Of a DNA stretch of 64,000 nucleotides, positions 8,869 to 17,963 are shown in pieces. A model generated the notes under the pieces. That model searched no databases and was not told where the DNA came from. It was given only the letters and a program-made list of their open reading frames with translations. Numbering within the stretch: position 1 is the stretch's first letter; each line of letters begins with the position of its first letter. The position numbers and the translations under genes are program-made. Location of the stretch: assembly GCF_030315915.2 (NCBI RefSeq), contig NZ_CP135990.1:3224001-3288000 (forward strand). Reading direction: 5' to 3'. Source of the stretch: Providencia zhijiangensis (GTDB lineage: Bacteria > Pseudomonadota > Gammaproteobacteria > Enterobacterales > Enterobacteriaceae).

Positions 8869-8878
8869 TGTATATACA
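8869..8878. promoter_or_regulatory. HutC-like operator, copy 3 (perfect palindrome)
   Basis: TGTATATACA is a perfect 10-base palindrome that matches the published HutC core TGTA-N2-TACA. It lies 101 bases beyond copy 2. All three are more than 200 bases upstream of the hutU start codon, so a long leader or DNA looping is implied. No hutC gene is in the window. Confidence 0.6.
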
Positions 8879-9001
8879 TTTGATTTTCTATGCAGAAACA
8901 AGCAAATAGCAAAAATGGGAGAAGCCTCACATTAAGCTGATCGCCGTTACAGGCGATACACGCGTTTCATACTTAACCTTGTGCATTAATCGCCACCAAA
9001 G

Positions 9002-9044
9002 AAAACACCCCATAAATATCCGATATATTTTATGGGGTGTTTTT
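9002..9044 (-). terminator. Terminator of the liv operon
   Basis: An almost perfect long stem (AAAACACCCCATAAA paired with TTTATGGGGTGTTTT) downstream of livF. It has T-rich flanks on both strands, so it can end the liv transcript and insulate hutU. Confidence 0.8.
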
Positions 9045-9076
9045 GCTCGAGGCTTATTACTGACTATACAGTTAAA

Positions 9077-9778
9077 CTATCCGCCTAAATAAGCGCTACG
9101 TACCGCTTCATTCGCCAGTAAGGCTTTTCCGGTGTCTTCCAAAACAATGTGCCCATTTTCTAACACATACCCGCGATCAGCCAGTTTCAGTGCTTGGTTA
9201 GCATTTTGCTCCACCAAAAAGATGGTCATTCCCTCTTCCCGTAGCTGCAAAATGGTGTCAAAAATTTGCATAATGATAATTGGCGCCAGCCCCAATGAAG
9301 GTTCATCCAACAGCAACAATTCCGGCTGGCTCATTAGCGCCCGCCCAATGGCAAGCATCTGCTGCTCACCGCCGGACATGGTTCCTGAACGCTGGCTACG
9401 ACGTTCATGCAACCTTGGGAATAACGAATAAACCCGTTCAATACGCTCGTGATATTGATGGCGATCCGCAAAAAAACCACCCATTGCCAAGTTTTCCTCA
9501 ACGGTCATACGAGAGAATACCCGTCGACCTTCCGGCACGAGTGCAATGTCTTTACGCATAATTTGCGGTGTCGGTAGCTGAGTAATATCCGCCCCCCGAT
9601 AAAGTACCTGACCAGAGGATGCGCGAGGGTCGCCACATAACGTACTGAGTAACGTGGTTTTTCCTGCACCATTGGCGCCAATCAGCGTGACAATTTCCCC
9701 TTTTTGGATATTTAAGCTGACATCATGCAGTGCCTGAATTTTTCCGTAATGGGTGGAAACTTGTTTAAATTCCAGCAT
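9077..9778 (-). CDS. livF: Branched-chain amino acid ABC transporter ATPase LivF
   Basis: A 233-residue cytoplasmic ATPase (E. coli 237) that powers high-affinity leucine/isoleucine/valine uptake with LivG, LivH and LivM. Walker A GANGAGKTTLLSTL, signature MSGGEQQMLAIGRALM and Walker B LLLLDEPSLGLAP are present. Its start overlaps the livG stop (ATGA). Last gene of the liv transcript, followed by a strong terminator. Confidence 0.97.
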   Translation of the reverse strand: MLEFKQVSTHYGKIQALHDVSLNIQKGEIVTLIGANGAGKTTLLSTLCGDPRASSGQVLYRGADITQLPTPQIMRKDIALVPEGRRVFSRMTVEENLAMGGFFADRHQYHERIERVYSLFPRLHERRSQRSGTMSGGEQQMLAIGRALMSQPELLLLDEPSLGLAPIIIMQIFDTILQLREEGMTIFLVEQNANQALKLADRGYVLENGHIVLEDTGKALLANEAVRSAYLGG

Positions 9779-10554
9779 CAGTAAGCTTCTCCCAAGTAGG
9801 CTTTGATCACATCCGGATGCTGGCGAATTTCGTTCGGTGTTCCGTTCGCCAGAGGTGTTCCTTGGTTCACCACATAAATTCGGTCAGAAATGCCCATCAC
9901 CAGTTTCATATCATGTTCTATCAATAAGATAGAGACATTATGATGGGTTCTCAACTCTGCAATTAACTCATCCAGATCGTTAGTTTCCTTCGGGTTTAAC
10001 CCTGCCGCTGGCTCATCCAGCATCAAAATTTCAGGTCGCGTCACCATACAGCGGGCAATTTCTAGGCGACGCTGTTGACCATACGCCAGATTCCCCGCTT
10101 GGCGGTTAGCAAATTCAGAAAGATTGACCCGCTCTAGCCATTGCACCGCGTTATCTACCGCTTCGGCTTCTGCACGGCGAAATGCAGGCGTTTTCAGTAA
10201 GCCTGAGAAAATACCGCTTTTCAGATGTTGGTGCTGAGCCACTAATAAGTTTTCAATCACCGTCATTTCTTTGAATAAGCGAACATGCTGGAACGTACGG
10301 ATCACCCCAAGGCGAGCAATGGCCTGACCCGGAAGCCCTTCAAGATGCTTATCCCGGTACAAAATTGTCCCGCTGGTTGGCTTATAAAACCCCGTTAGAC
10401 AGTTAAATATGGTGGTCTTGCCTGCGCCATTAGGGCCAATCAATGAAACAATTTCCCCCTGATTCAAGGTCAGTTCGACATTGTTGACGGCTAGCAAGCC
10501 ACCAAATCGCATGGTTAAGCCACTGACTTGCAGTAAAGGTGTTGCTGTGATCAT
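9778..10554 (-). CDS. livG: Branched-chain amino acid ABC transporter ATPase LivG
   Basis: A 258-residue ATPase subunit (E. coli 255). Walker [15 protein letters not shown], Walker [17 protein letters not shown] and the LivG-specific C-terminal [27 protein letters not shown] are visible. In place of a canonical LSGGQ it has [16 protein letters not shown], which is normal for LivG. Overlaps livM and livF by 4 bases each, indicating tight translational coupling. Confidence 0.97.
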   Translation of the reverse strand: MITATPLLQVSGLTMRFGGLLAVNNVELTLNQGEIVSLIGPNGAGKTTIFNCLTGFYKPTSGTILYRDKHLEGLPGQAIARLGVIRTFQHVRLFKEMTVIENLLVAQHQHLKSGIFSGLLKTPAFRRAEAEAVDNAVQWLERVNLSEFANRQAGNLAYGQQRRLEIARCMVTRPEILMLDEPAAGLNPKETNDLDELIAELRTHHNVSILLIEHDMKLVMGISDRIYVVNQGTPLANGTPNEIRQHPDVIKAYLGEAY

Positions 10555-11819
10555 GATCCGCCTCCCTGCACATTTTTCAGCTTCATTTGACGGCGCTGCA
10601 TCGGCAATAAACCTTGTGGCCGCCAGATCATCATCAGCACCATCAACGCCCCTAGCAGCAACATGCTGTATTCATTCAGATCGCGCATCATCTCCCTTGA
10701 TACCACCAAGATGATCGCGGCTAAAATCACCGACGTTTGCGATCCCATTCCACCAAGCACCACGATCGCCAATACAAAGGCTGATTCAGCGAAAGTGAAG
10801 GATTCAGGGCTGATAAACCCTTGTCGTGCAGCAAATAACGCTCCTGCAAACCCTGCAAATGTTGCACTGATCGTAAAAGCGGTTAATTTAATACGCGTCG
10901 GGCTTAAGCCTAATGATCGACACGCAATTTCATCTTCACGTAGCGCTTCCCACGCGCGCCCTAATGGCATCCGTAACAAGCGGCTGATCACGATCAAGGT
11001 GATCACCACCAGCAACAGCGCCACAAAATAGAGGAAAATGATCCGGTCGCCGGGGTTGTAATCTAAGCCGAAGAAGTTATGGAATGTATCCCAACCCTCT
11101 TTAGCAGTACGGCTAAATTCTAAGCCAAAGAAGGTCGGTTTTGGCAGCTGGCTGATCCCATTAGGGCCACCGGTGATCTCAGTATTATTTAATAATAAAA
11201 TACGCACGATCTCCCCAAAACCAAGGGTGACGATCGCCAAATAGTCACCCCGCAACCTCAGCACAGGGAAACCTAATAAGAACCCTGCTAATGCCGCTGT
11301 TAAGCCGGCAATCGGTAAGCTTTCCCAGAAACCAAAATCATAATAATGATTGAGTAAGCCAAAGGTGTAAGCACCGATAGCGTAGAAGCCCGCATAGCCG
11401 AGCACCAGTAATCCGGATAACCCAACCACGACGTTTAAGCCCAGCCCCAGCATCACGTAGATCAGGGTTAATGTGGCAATATCCACACTGCCGCGAGACA
11501 CCAAAAACGGCCAGATAATCGCCCCAATAATAATCGCGATCCCGATAATTTTTTGTCTGAGCGAGCCGCCATCAAAATCCGGTAACGCCCACGATTTTTT
11601 GGGCACGCCTTGCCACACTTTGCTTAATGCAGGGCGAATTAATTGATACACAAAGATAATGACTATGCCGACGAAGATCCAATTCCAACGAACGTCTCCC
11701 CCAGACTCCACTATCAGCTTAGTCCCATCGAGGCCTAATTTTAGCCCCATCATAAACACGGCTAAAATAAAGAAGGTGACGGAGGCAATAATGGCACTGA
11801 TCCAGTTTTCTTTTCTCAT
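10551..11819 (-). CDS. livM: Branched-chain amino acid ABC transporter permease LivM
   Basis: A 422-residue inner-membrane permease (E. coli 425). It has a LivM-type N-terminal extension with two hydrophobic segments before the conserved domain. The permease core includes [36 protein letters not shown] and the ATPase-coupling region [19 protein letters not shown]. Overlaps livH and livG by 4 bases each. Confidence 0.97.
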   Translation of the reverse strand: MRKENWISAIIASVTFFILAVFMMGLKLGLDGTKLIVESGGDVRWNWIFVGIVIIFVYQLIRPALSKVWQGVPKKSWALPDFDGGSLRQKIIGIAIIIGAIIWPFLVSRGSVDIATLTLIYVMLGLGLNVVVGLSGLLVLGYAGFYAIGAYTFGLLNHYYDFGFWESLPIAGLTAALAGFLLGFPVLRLRGDYLAIVTLGFGEIVRILLLNNTEITGGPNGISQLPKPTFFGLEFSRTAKEGWDTFHNFFGLDYNPGDRIIFLYFVALLLVVITLIVISRLLRMPLGRAWEALREDEIACRSLGLSPTRIKLTAFTISATFAGFAGALFAARQGFISPESFTFAESAFVLAIVVLGGMGSQTSVILAAIILVVSREMMRDLNEYSMLLLGALMVLMMIWRPQGLLPMQRRQMKLKNVQGGGS

Positions 11820-12742
11820 ACTTTTTCGACCTCCGGGCGACCCAGAATGCCAGTTGGCATGATCAACAGAACACCAATCAATAAACCAAATGAGACGACA
11901 TCTTTATATTCTGTGCTTAAATACGCCGAGGTCATGGCTTCCGCAACACCGAGGATCAAGCCGCCCAGCATCGCACCGGGGATGCTACCAATTCCACCTA
12001 ATACAGCTGCGGTGAAAGCTTTCATTCCCGCCATAAAGCCAATATACGGGTTAATTACGCCGTAGAATTGCCCTAATAACACGCCTGCAACCGCCGCCAT
12101 CGTCGCACCGATCACGAAAGTCAAAGAGATCACGCGGTCAGTGTTGATACCCAGCAGACTTGCCATTTTTAAATCTTCCGCACACGCACGGCAGGCACGC
12201 CCCATACGGGAATAGCGGATAAACAGCGTTAATGCCAGCATCGCAAGGAAGGTCACAATCCAGATAGTCAGCTGCATTTTGGTGACAATGGCAGAGAAGC
12301 CATCACTTTCACCTAAGACCCACTGCCCAGTAATCAGGCTTGGCAACGCCAGATCGCGGGATCCTTGAGACAGACTGACGTAGTTTTGTAAGAAGATGGA
12401 CATCCCGATCGCCGAGATCAGCGCAATCAGGCGCTTAGAGTGACGAACGGGACGGTAAGCAACGCGCTCGATACTCCAACCATAGGAGCTTGATACCACA
12501 ATGGCCGCCACAAACGCCGCCGCAATGAGGATCCAGCCCACATCGATACCGAGCATCATTAAGCCCGCAATGACAATGAACGAAACGTAGCTACCAATCA
12601 TGTACACTTCGCCGTGGGCGAAGTTGATCATCCCGATGATGCCGTACACCATGGTATAGCCGATAGCGATCAGCGCGTAAGTGCTTCCTAACGTTAAGCC
12701 ATTGAGGAATTGCTGAATAAAATACAGAATTTGGTCTGACAT
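11816..12742 (-). CDS. livH: Branched-chain amino acid ABC transporter permease LivH
   Basis: A 308-residue inner-membrane permease, the same length as in E. coli. Family blocks: [37 protein letters not shown], the coupling segment [20 protein letters not shown] and [16 protein letters not shown]. It follows livJ by 107 bases that contain a perfect 10-bp hairpin; livM follows with a 4-base overlap. Only one periplasmic binding protein gene lies beside the permease genes, whereas E. coli has livJ and livK. Confidence 0.97.
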   Translation of the reverse strand: MSDQILYFIQQFLNGLTLGSTYALIAIGYTMVYGIIGMINFAHGEVYMIGSYVSFIVIAGLMMLGIDVGWILIAAAFVAAIVVSSSYGWSIERVAYRPVRHSKRLIALISAIGMSIFLQNYVSLSQGSRDLALPSLITGQWVLGESDGFSAIVTKMQLTIWIVTFLAMLALTLFIRYSRMGRACRACAEDLKMASLLGINTDRVISLTFVIGATMAAVAGVLLGQFYGVINPYIGFMAGMKAFTAAVLGGIGSIPGAMLGGLILGVAEAMTSAYLSTEYKDVVSFGLLIGVLLIMPTGILGRPEVEKV

Positions 12743-12784
12743 AAGATTATCCTTTCAAACTACTGTCCCTCTATGGAGAGCAGA

Positions 12785-12814
12785 AGCTGGAAGCCCGTTA
12801 CCAAGCTTCCAGCT
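12785..12814 (-). other. Intercistronic hairpin between livJ and livH
   Basis: Perfect 10-bp inverted repeat AGCTGGAAGC / GCTTCCAGCT with a 10-base loop. No T-run follows on the minus strand. Such hairpins commonly stabilise the upstream cistron, which would favour high levels of the binding protein over the membrane subunits. Confidence 0.6.
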
Positions 12815-12849
12815 CATCACTGAATATCATTTCTCAATACAGATGAGAG

Positions 12850-13959
12850 TTACTCTTGTGCAGTAGAGGTTCCGTCTTTGTGCCATTCAAACACACCGAA
12901 TTCGAAACCTTTCAGGTCACCATTTGGCTTCCAGCTTAATTGCCCCATAACGGTATCCACAGGGTTAGCTTTCAGATCTTTCGCCAGCACATCAGGTTCC
13001 GTGCTGCCTGTACGCTGCATCGCCGTGGTTAAGCCTTGAATTGCGGCATAAGTTGTCCATACAAATGGTCCTGTTGGATCTTCTTTTTTCTTTTTAATCG
13101 CATCGACGATGGATTGGTTAGCTGGAAGTTGGTCATAACGTTTCGGTAATGTCACCAACATACCTTCTGAGGCGTCTCCCGCAATATTCGACAGTGAAGA
13201 GTTACCCACACCTTCAGGCCCCATAAAGCGAATGTTCAGACCAGATTGCTTCGCTTGGCGTAAGATTTGCCCCATTTCTGGGTAGTAGCCACCGAAATAG
13301 ACAAAATCGACGTTCTCTTTTTTCAGTTTAGCGACCAGTGCAGAGAAATCTTTATCACCCGCAGTGACACCTTCAAACATGACTTCTTTCACACCCGCTT
13401 TGTTTAAGCTTTCACGTACTGAGCGAGCCAAACCTTCGCCGTATTGCTGCTTATCATGGACGACAGCAATGCGCTTCGGTTTAATTTTTTCGATAATGTA
13501 TTTCGCCGCTGTTGGGCCTTGGTCAGAATCCAAACCTGTTGTACGCATGATCAACTGGTAGCCACGGGTGGTTAAATCCGCATTGGTCGCCGCAGGAGTG
13601 ATCATCAAAACGCCTTCGTCTTCATAAATATCTGAAGCCGGTTGAGTGGAGGAGGAGCAGAGGTGGCCAATAACATGTTTGATGCCATCGTTAATCACTT
13701 TGTTGGCGACCGCAACTGCTTGTTTTGGGTCACACGCATCGTCGTATTCAACGGCAACCAGTGTATCGCCGTTAATTCCACCCTTCGCATTAATATCCGC
13801 AATAGCTTGGCGAGCTCCCGTAAATTCCATATCACCATACTGAGCAACGGGGCCTGACATAGCGCCGACAACTGCGATTTTAATCTCTTTCGCCCATCCA
13901 GCTGGACTTAATGCCATTGCGATACAACCCGCTAATAATGCTTTATTAATATTCTTCAT
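12850..13959 (-). CDS. livJ: Leu/Ile/Val-binding periplasmic protein LivJ
   Basis: A 369-residue periplasmic receptor (E. coli LivJ 367). Signal peptide [20 protein letters not shown] with cleavage near AGWA-KE, then mature [17 protein letters not shown] and [20 protein letters not shown], which match LivJ/LivK closely. The frame extends 21 codons upstream, but ATG at 13959 follows GGGGACGCACGA and gives a proper signal peptide. First gene of the liv unit; a 390-base gap separates it from divergent panM. Confidence 0.96.
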   Translation of the reverse strand: MKNINKALLAGCIAMALSPAGWAKEIKIAVVGAMSGPVAQYGDMEFTGARQAIADINAKGGINGDTLVAVEYDDACDPKQAVAVANKVINDGIKHVIGHLCSSSTQPASDIYEDEGVLMITPAATNADLTTRGYQLIMRTTGLDSDQGPTAAKYIIEKIKPKRIAVVHDKQQYGEGLARSVRESLNKAGVKEVMFEGVTAGDKDFSALVAKLKKENVDFVYFGGYYPEMGQILRQAKQSGLNIRFMGPEGVGNSSLSNIAGDASEGMLVTLPKRYDQLPANQSIVDAIKKKKEDPTGPFVWTTYAAIQGLTTAMQRTGSTEPDVLAKDLKANPVDTVMGQLSWKPNGDLKGFEFGVFEWHKDGTSTAQE

Positions 13960-14006
13960 TCGTGCGTCCCCGCCATCAATATTGTGTATGATTGTGAGTG
14001 TTTGTG

Positions 14007-14023
14007 ATTGATTTATAATCAAT
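14007..14023. promoter_or_regulatory. Inverted repeat in the livJ upstream region
   Basis: The sequence ATTGATTTATAATCAAT is a palindrome with a single-base centre, 48 bases upstream of the livJ start. It could be a binding site for an AT-preferring regulator such as Lrp, which controls liv in E. coli; the match is not specific. A small hairpin (TCCGAG/CTCGGA, 14226-14242) is the only other structure I saw in the 13960-14349 gap. Confidence 0.3.
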
Positions 14024-14349
14024 TATTATAGGTGACAGGTTCAATGCCTGATATTTCAAAATACGGCCAATAAGGCTATATATTTCAGACTATTAAACAA
14101 GAGAATTATGCTAAATAGCAAATGAATGAGGCAGCTATTTACATCAATTGCAGAATAAAAAGCTAATGATAAAACGTGTATTTTTTGTAAATGCTAGTGT
14201 TATATTCCGGTTAAATTTGGCTTAATCCGAGGGAAACTCGGAAAATTCATCAATACCAAATTTTTCTCTTTGAAATTAAAAAATCGGTTACAGATCACTC
14301 TGCTGTTAGAATAGCGTGCAACATGCACCATGAAATGGATCAAAACAAC

Positions 14350-14766
14350 ATGAGACTTACCATCATCCCTCTGGTCAATCCTACTGAGCAACACTACATC
14401 GACTTATCGAAGATCTGGCTAGACCAGAATCGAACACAACTCGAACAAAGTCTTGAGTCTGGTGTACGTTTTTATGGGGCGCATTTTAATGAGCGATTAT
14501 TAGCGGCGGCTAAAGTGTTTATTTATCAACAACAAGGTACGATCTGTGATTTTAATGTCCGTGAAATCACTCGACGCCGCGGCGTTGGGTTATATCTTTT
14601 ACAGGAAATTTGCCGTCAACAACCTGAAATTCGCCATTGGATCTTTGACTTGCAAGGCGTGGAACCGCAAAACAAAATTGCTTTGGAGAAATTTCTTGTC
14701 GCTTGTGGTTTTCAACCCACCGAAGAAACCCATCATTGGCAGCTAAACATCGAGCCATCAGTATGA
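14350..14766 (+). CDS. panM: PanD maturation/regulatory factor PanM (PanZ)
   Basis: A GNAT-fold protein of 138 residues (E. coli 127) that promotes self-cleavage of aspartate decarboxylase PanD and, with CoA, limits beta-alanine and pantothenate synthesis. Diagnostic block: YGAHFNERLLAAAKV followed by FNVREITRRRGVGLYLLQE, the acetyl-CoA binding loop. In-frame ATGs at 14323 and 14335 are possible; I chose 14350 because the protein then begins MRLTIIPL as in relatives. Ribosome sites are weak for all three. In E. coli panM also lies between livJ and livK near rpoH. Confidence 0.9.
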   Translation: MRLTIIPLVNPTEQHYIDLSKIWLDQNRTQLEQSLESGVRFYGAHFNERLLAAAKVFIYQQQGTICDFNVREITRRRGVGLYLLQEICRQQPEIRHWIFDLQGVEPQNKIALEKFLVACGFQPTEETHHWQLNIEPSV

Positions 14767-15149
14767 AACTTAATAAAATTCATCACGTTGCTATTATTTG
14801 CTCCGACTTTGCTAAGAGTAAGCATTTTTACTGCCAGATCCTTGGATTACAGCTTCTCTCAGAATATTACCGTCCAGAGAATGACTCATGGAAAGCAGAT
14901 TTAGCTTTTGGAGAGCATTATCAGATTGAGCTGTTTAGTTTCGCCAATCCGCCCAAAAGACTCAGTTACCCTGAAGCGACTGGATTACGTCATTTAGCGT
15001 TTGAGGTGGATAATATCGAGGAATGGATTGCCTATTTGGCACAAAATCAGGTGGTGTGTGAGGGGGTAAGAATCGACCCGTATACTCAGAAGCGTTTTAC
15101 CTTCTTTACGGATCCAGATGGACTGCCTTTAGAACTTTATTCCCGTTAA
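14763..15149 (+). CDS. yaeR: VOC-family metalloprotein YaeR, glyoxalase I-like
   Basis: A 128-residue vicinal oxygen chelate protein nearly the same length as E. coli YaeR (129). It starts MKLNKIHHVAIICSDFAKSK, with ATG overlapping the panM stop codon (ATGA). Probable metal ligands are the His in IHHVAI, Glu in IELFSF, His in LRHLAF and Glu in LPLELY. Conserved RIDPYTQKRFTFFTDPDGLP marks the YaeR subgroup. The substrate is unknown. Its coupling to panM is not the E. coli arrangement. Confidence 0.88.
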   Translation: MKLNKIHHVAIICSDFAKSKHFYCQILGLQLLSEYYRPENDSWKADLAFGEHYQIELFSFANPPKRLSYPEATGLRHLAFEVDNIEEWIAYLAQNQVVCEGVRIDPYTQKRFTFFTDPDGLPLELYSR

Positions 15150-15179
15150 TTACTAGGGGGAACTAGGGGAAAGGAATAA

Positions 15180-15225
15180 GTTATCTGCATCTATTTTCCA
15201 ATCAAAGGAAATAAATGCAGATAAC
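15180..15225. other. Long inverted repeat between convergent yaeR and rpoH
   Basis: GTTATCTGCAT ... ATGCAGATAAC with further pairing inside (TATTTTCC / GGAAATA) forms a stem of about 19 bp with a 7-base loop. It sits midway between the convergent yaeR and rpoH ends. No clear T-run on either side; it may be a bidirectional barrier or 3'-end stabiliser. Confidence 0.5.
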
Positions 15226-15243
15226 GTAGACGGGCAAGAAACA

Positions 15244-16119
15244 TTACATCTCGTCGTCTTCATCTTCCATCGCAAGACGTAGCTTTTTCATGGCGTTCTT
15301 TTCAAGCTGGCGAACACGCTCAGCGGAAACGCCATATTTGTCGGCCAGTTCTTGCAGCGTCGTTTTGTTGTCATCATCCAACCAACGAGCACGAATGATA
15401 TCTTGGCTGCGCTCATCTAATGACGCTAATGCATCTGCTAAGCGGTCAGTCGCGTGGCTTTCCCAGTTATCATCTTCAATGGTATTAGCAAAATCAGAAG
15501 ACTTATCTTGGAGAAAAAGCACCGGCGCAACAGGGCCACCGAAATCACCGCTATCATCGTCGTCAGACATATCAAATGCCATGTCTTGTGCCGCCATACG
15601 TGATTCCATTTCCAGCACATCTTTGGTGCTCACGCCTAGCTCTTGCGCAACCATATCCACCTCTTCTTGGTTAAACCAACCAAGGCGTTTTTTATTCTTT
15701 CTTAAGTTGAAGAATAACTTACGCTGGGATTTTGTTGTTGCGACTTTAACGATACGCCAGTTGCGTAAAACGTATTCATGAATTTCCGCTTTGATCCAAT
15801 GCACTGCGAAAGACACCAAACGCACACCCACTTCAGGATTAAAGCGACGCACAGCCTTCATCAGGCCGATATTGCCTTCCTGAATTAAGTCAGCTTGTGG
15901 TAAACCATAGCCTGCATAGCTACGCGCGATGTGAATAACAAAGCGCAAATGGGATAAAATCAGTTGCTTAGCAGCTTCGAGGTCACCATCGTAATGCAGC
16001 CTTTCTGCCAGTTCCTTTTCTTCCTCTGCGGTCAGCATCGGGTAAGCATTGGCAGCTCGCATATAAGCTTCAATACTTCCTTGTGGAACAAGCGCTAATG
16101 ATTGCATGTCTTTGGTCAT
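15244..16119 (-). CDS. rpoH: RNA polymerase heat-shock sigma factor sigma-32
   Basis: A 291-residue sigma-32 (E. coli 284). Region 2 ([60 protein letters not shown]), the RpoH box [10 protein letters not shown] and the region 4 helix-turn-helix ([20 protein letters not shown]) are all present. It directs transcription of chaperone genes, including groSL in this same window, which carries a matching promoter. It lies downstream of ftsYEX as in E. coli, with a separate 202-base upstream region. Confidence 0.98.
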   Translation of the reverse strand: MTKDMQSLALVPQGSIEAYMRAANAYPMLTAEEEKELAERLHYDGDLEAAKQLILSHLRFVIHIARSYAGYGLPQADLIQEGNIGLMKAVRRFNPEVGVRLVSFAVHWIKAEIHEYVLRNWRIVKVATTKSQRKLFFNLRKNKKRLGWFNQEEVDMVAQELGVSTKDVLEMESRMAAQDMAFDMSDDDDSGDFGGPVAPVLFLQDKSSDFANTIEDDNWESHATDRLADALASLDERSQDIIRARWLDDDNKTTLQELADKYGVSAERVRQLEKNAMKKLRLAMEDEDDEM

Positions 16120-16279
16120 TAAGATCCTCTATGAATTGTACTGAAATGGGAGAGAGTCGATACAGACAAACCGTAGTCTATCAGCTTAGCCGCGTTAAAT
16201 AAATTATATACAAGAATAGTTAACCGCAGGTCAATATCTGACACATAATTAGAAAAGAAGTTCGCAGAAATTTATTTTT

Positions 16280-16311
16280 CCCATCAGTGCCAATAAGTTA
16301 GCACCGATGGG
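16280..16311. other. Inverted repeat between ftsX and rpoH
   Basis: CCCATCAGTGC pairs with GCACCGATGGG (one mismatch) around a 10-base loop, 10 bases past the ftsX stop. The minus strand continues with GGGAAAAATAAATTT rather than a T-run, so termination would be weak. The rpoH promoter(s) should lie between it and 16120. Confidence 0.45.
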
Positions 16312-16321
16312 AACAACTAAA

Positions 16322-17299
16322 TTATTCTGGTCTGAAATGGCGTAAATGTTGTAATGTTGCCAGCCATGCCGCTACCCAGCCCACAATTGCAGACATTAAA
16401 ATAATCAACAGAGCCTCTTCCCACAGTAGCCCTTCAATGTGGAATTGCGTACCAAATACGCTGGCTACTTGCGCGACTAAATCGGACAGCTGCCACACCA
16501 GTAAGAATGTCATAATGAGGGCGATCACCGCACCCAAGGCACCTAATACCACCCCGCCATTTAAGAACGGTCGCATGATAAAGCCATCGGTAGCCCCAAT
16601 CAGTTTCATCACATTGATGGTATCGCGACGGGCAAAGATATTTAACCGCACACTATTACCAATCACTAAGAACAATGAAACTATCATTAAGATGCCAATC
16701 ACCGATGCCACTTGTCCCACCAACCGCGTTAATGCCGCTAGGCGTGAGAACCAGCTATCATCCATTCGAACTTCTTCAATGCCGTTAACTTGACTGACAC
16801 GGTCCCGCAGTGTGGTTAAGGCATTCGAACCTTCAAAATCCAGTTTCGGGGTGATAATTGCCACTGCTGGTAGTGGATTCTCTTCTAGCATATCTAATGC
16901 GGTACTAAAGCCAGACCAGCTACGGAATTCCGATATCGCTTGATCGCGAGATAAGTAATTCACATGAGCAACGCCATCAAGGGCTTCAAGCTGGGTCACC
17001 ACATTTTGTCCCCCTTGCTCATCGAGAGACTTATCCAGATAGACCGTCAACTGAGGCGTCGGATACCACTGTTCAGCCGCTTGAGAAACATTCTTCCAAA
17101 CGATATAACACAGACTTGGCAGCGCTAATGAAATGGCAATGACCATCACGGTTAAAAAGGTTGCCAGCGGTTGACGTAGCATATCAGCCAGCGCATTTAA
17201 CCAAGAGTATCGCCACTGCTCACGCCAGCCACCTTTGAGTGCTTTGCTTTTTGATTGCATGGCACGTTCTGGCTTCGCTTTGCGGACATTCTTAGCCAT
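16322..17299 (-). CDS. ftsX: Cell division ABC transporter-like permease FtsX
   Basis: A 325-residue divisome membrane protein (E. coli 352). With FtsE it controls septal murein hydrolases through periplasmic EnvC. A basic cytoplasmic N terminus is followed by TM1 ([21 protein letters not shown]), a periplasmic domain of about 110 residues, then three C-terminal membrane segments around [23 protein letters not shown] at 17299 is preceded by GGAGGTCAAC; an ATG four codons upstream would place that ribosome site inside the gene. It overlaps the ftsE end by 8 bases. Confidence 0.96.
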   Translation of the reverse strand: MAKNVRKAKPERAMQSKSKALKGGWREQWRYSWLNALADMLRQPLATFLTVMVIAISLALPSLCYIVWKNVSQAAEQWYPTPQLTVYLDKSLDEQGGQNVVTQLEALDGVAHVNYLSRDQAISEFRSWSGFSTALDMLEENPLPAVAIITPKLDFEGSNALTTLRDRVSQVNGIEEVRMDDSWFSRLAALTRLVGQVASVIGILMIVSLFLVIGNSVRLNIFARRDTINVMKLIGATDGFIMRPFLNGGVVLGALGAVIALIMTFLLVWQLSDLVAQVASVFGTQFHIEGLLWEEALLIILMSAIVGWVAAWLATLQHLRHFRPE

Positions 17300-17957
17300 G
17301 TTGACCTCCAAGCATCCGACCTTCGCTTAAGGTCAATACACGCAAATTACGGCGTTCAATCAACGCAATATCGTGGGTTGCCATTAATACGGTCACACCC
17401 ACGCGGTTAAACTCTTCAAATAAACGCATAATGCCTTCAGATAACTCATTATCAAGGTTACCTGTCGGCTCATCCGCGAGAAGCATCGTTGGCTTATTCA
17501 CCACTGCGCGTGCGATTCCCACGCGCTGCTGTTCACCACCAGACAGTTGGATTGGGAAGTTTCTCGCTTTATCCAACAAACCGACTTTATCCAATGCTGC
17601 GCTCACGCGTCGGCGAATATCTTCGCTACTTGCACCAGAAATAATCAGCGGCATCGCCACGTTGTCATAAACTGTGCGGTCAAATAACAGATGGTGATCT
17701 TGGAAAATCATGCCGATCTGTCTGCGCAGAAAAGGGATCTCTCTGTCTTTTAGTCGGCTGATATCGTGACCATTAAACAGAATATGACCCGCACTTGGGC
17801 GCTCAATACCACAAATCAGTTTAAGTAATGTACTTTTACCTGCGCCTGAGTGACCCGTTAAAAATGCCATTTCCCCAGGGCGTAGATGGAAATCTACCCC
17901 TTGGAGCGCTTGGCGGCCACCGCGATAAGCTTTACTCACATGTTCAAAGCGGATCAT
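17292..17957 (-). CDS. ftsE: Cell division ATP-binding protein FtsE
   Basis: A 221-residue ATPase (E. coli 222). Walker [15 protein letters not shown]-loop [20 protein letters not shown], signature [16 protein letters not shown], Walker [12 protein letters not shown] and H-loop ATHD are intact. Works with FtsX at the septum. It starts 6 bases after ftsY. Confidence 0.98.
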   Translation of the reverse strand: MIRFEHVSKAYRGGRQALQGVDFHLRPGEMAFLTGHSGAGKSTLLKLICGIERPSAGHILFNGHDISRLKDREIPFLRRQIGMIFQDHHLLFDRTVYDNVAMPLIISGASSEDIRRRVSAALDKVGLLDKARNFPIQLSGGEQQRVGIARAVVNKPTMLLADEPTGNLDNELSEGIMRLFEEFNRVGVTVLMATHDIALIERRNLRVLTLSEGRMLGGQHG

Positions 17958-17963
17958 CGAAAA

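Noticed and set aside
14200-14394. 64-codon minus-strand frame upstream of panM
   Set aside because: Overlaps the panM start region, no ribosome site, no recognisable domain.
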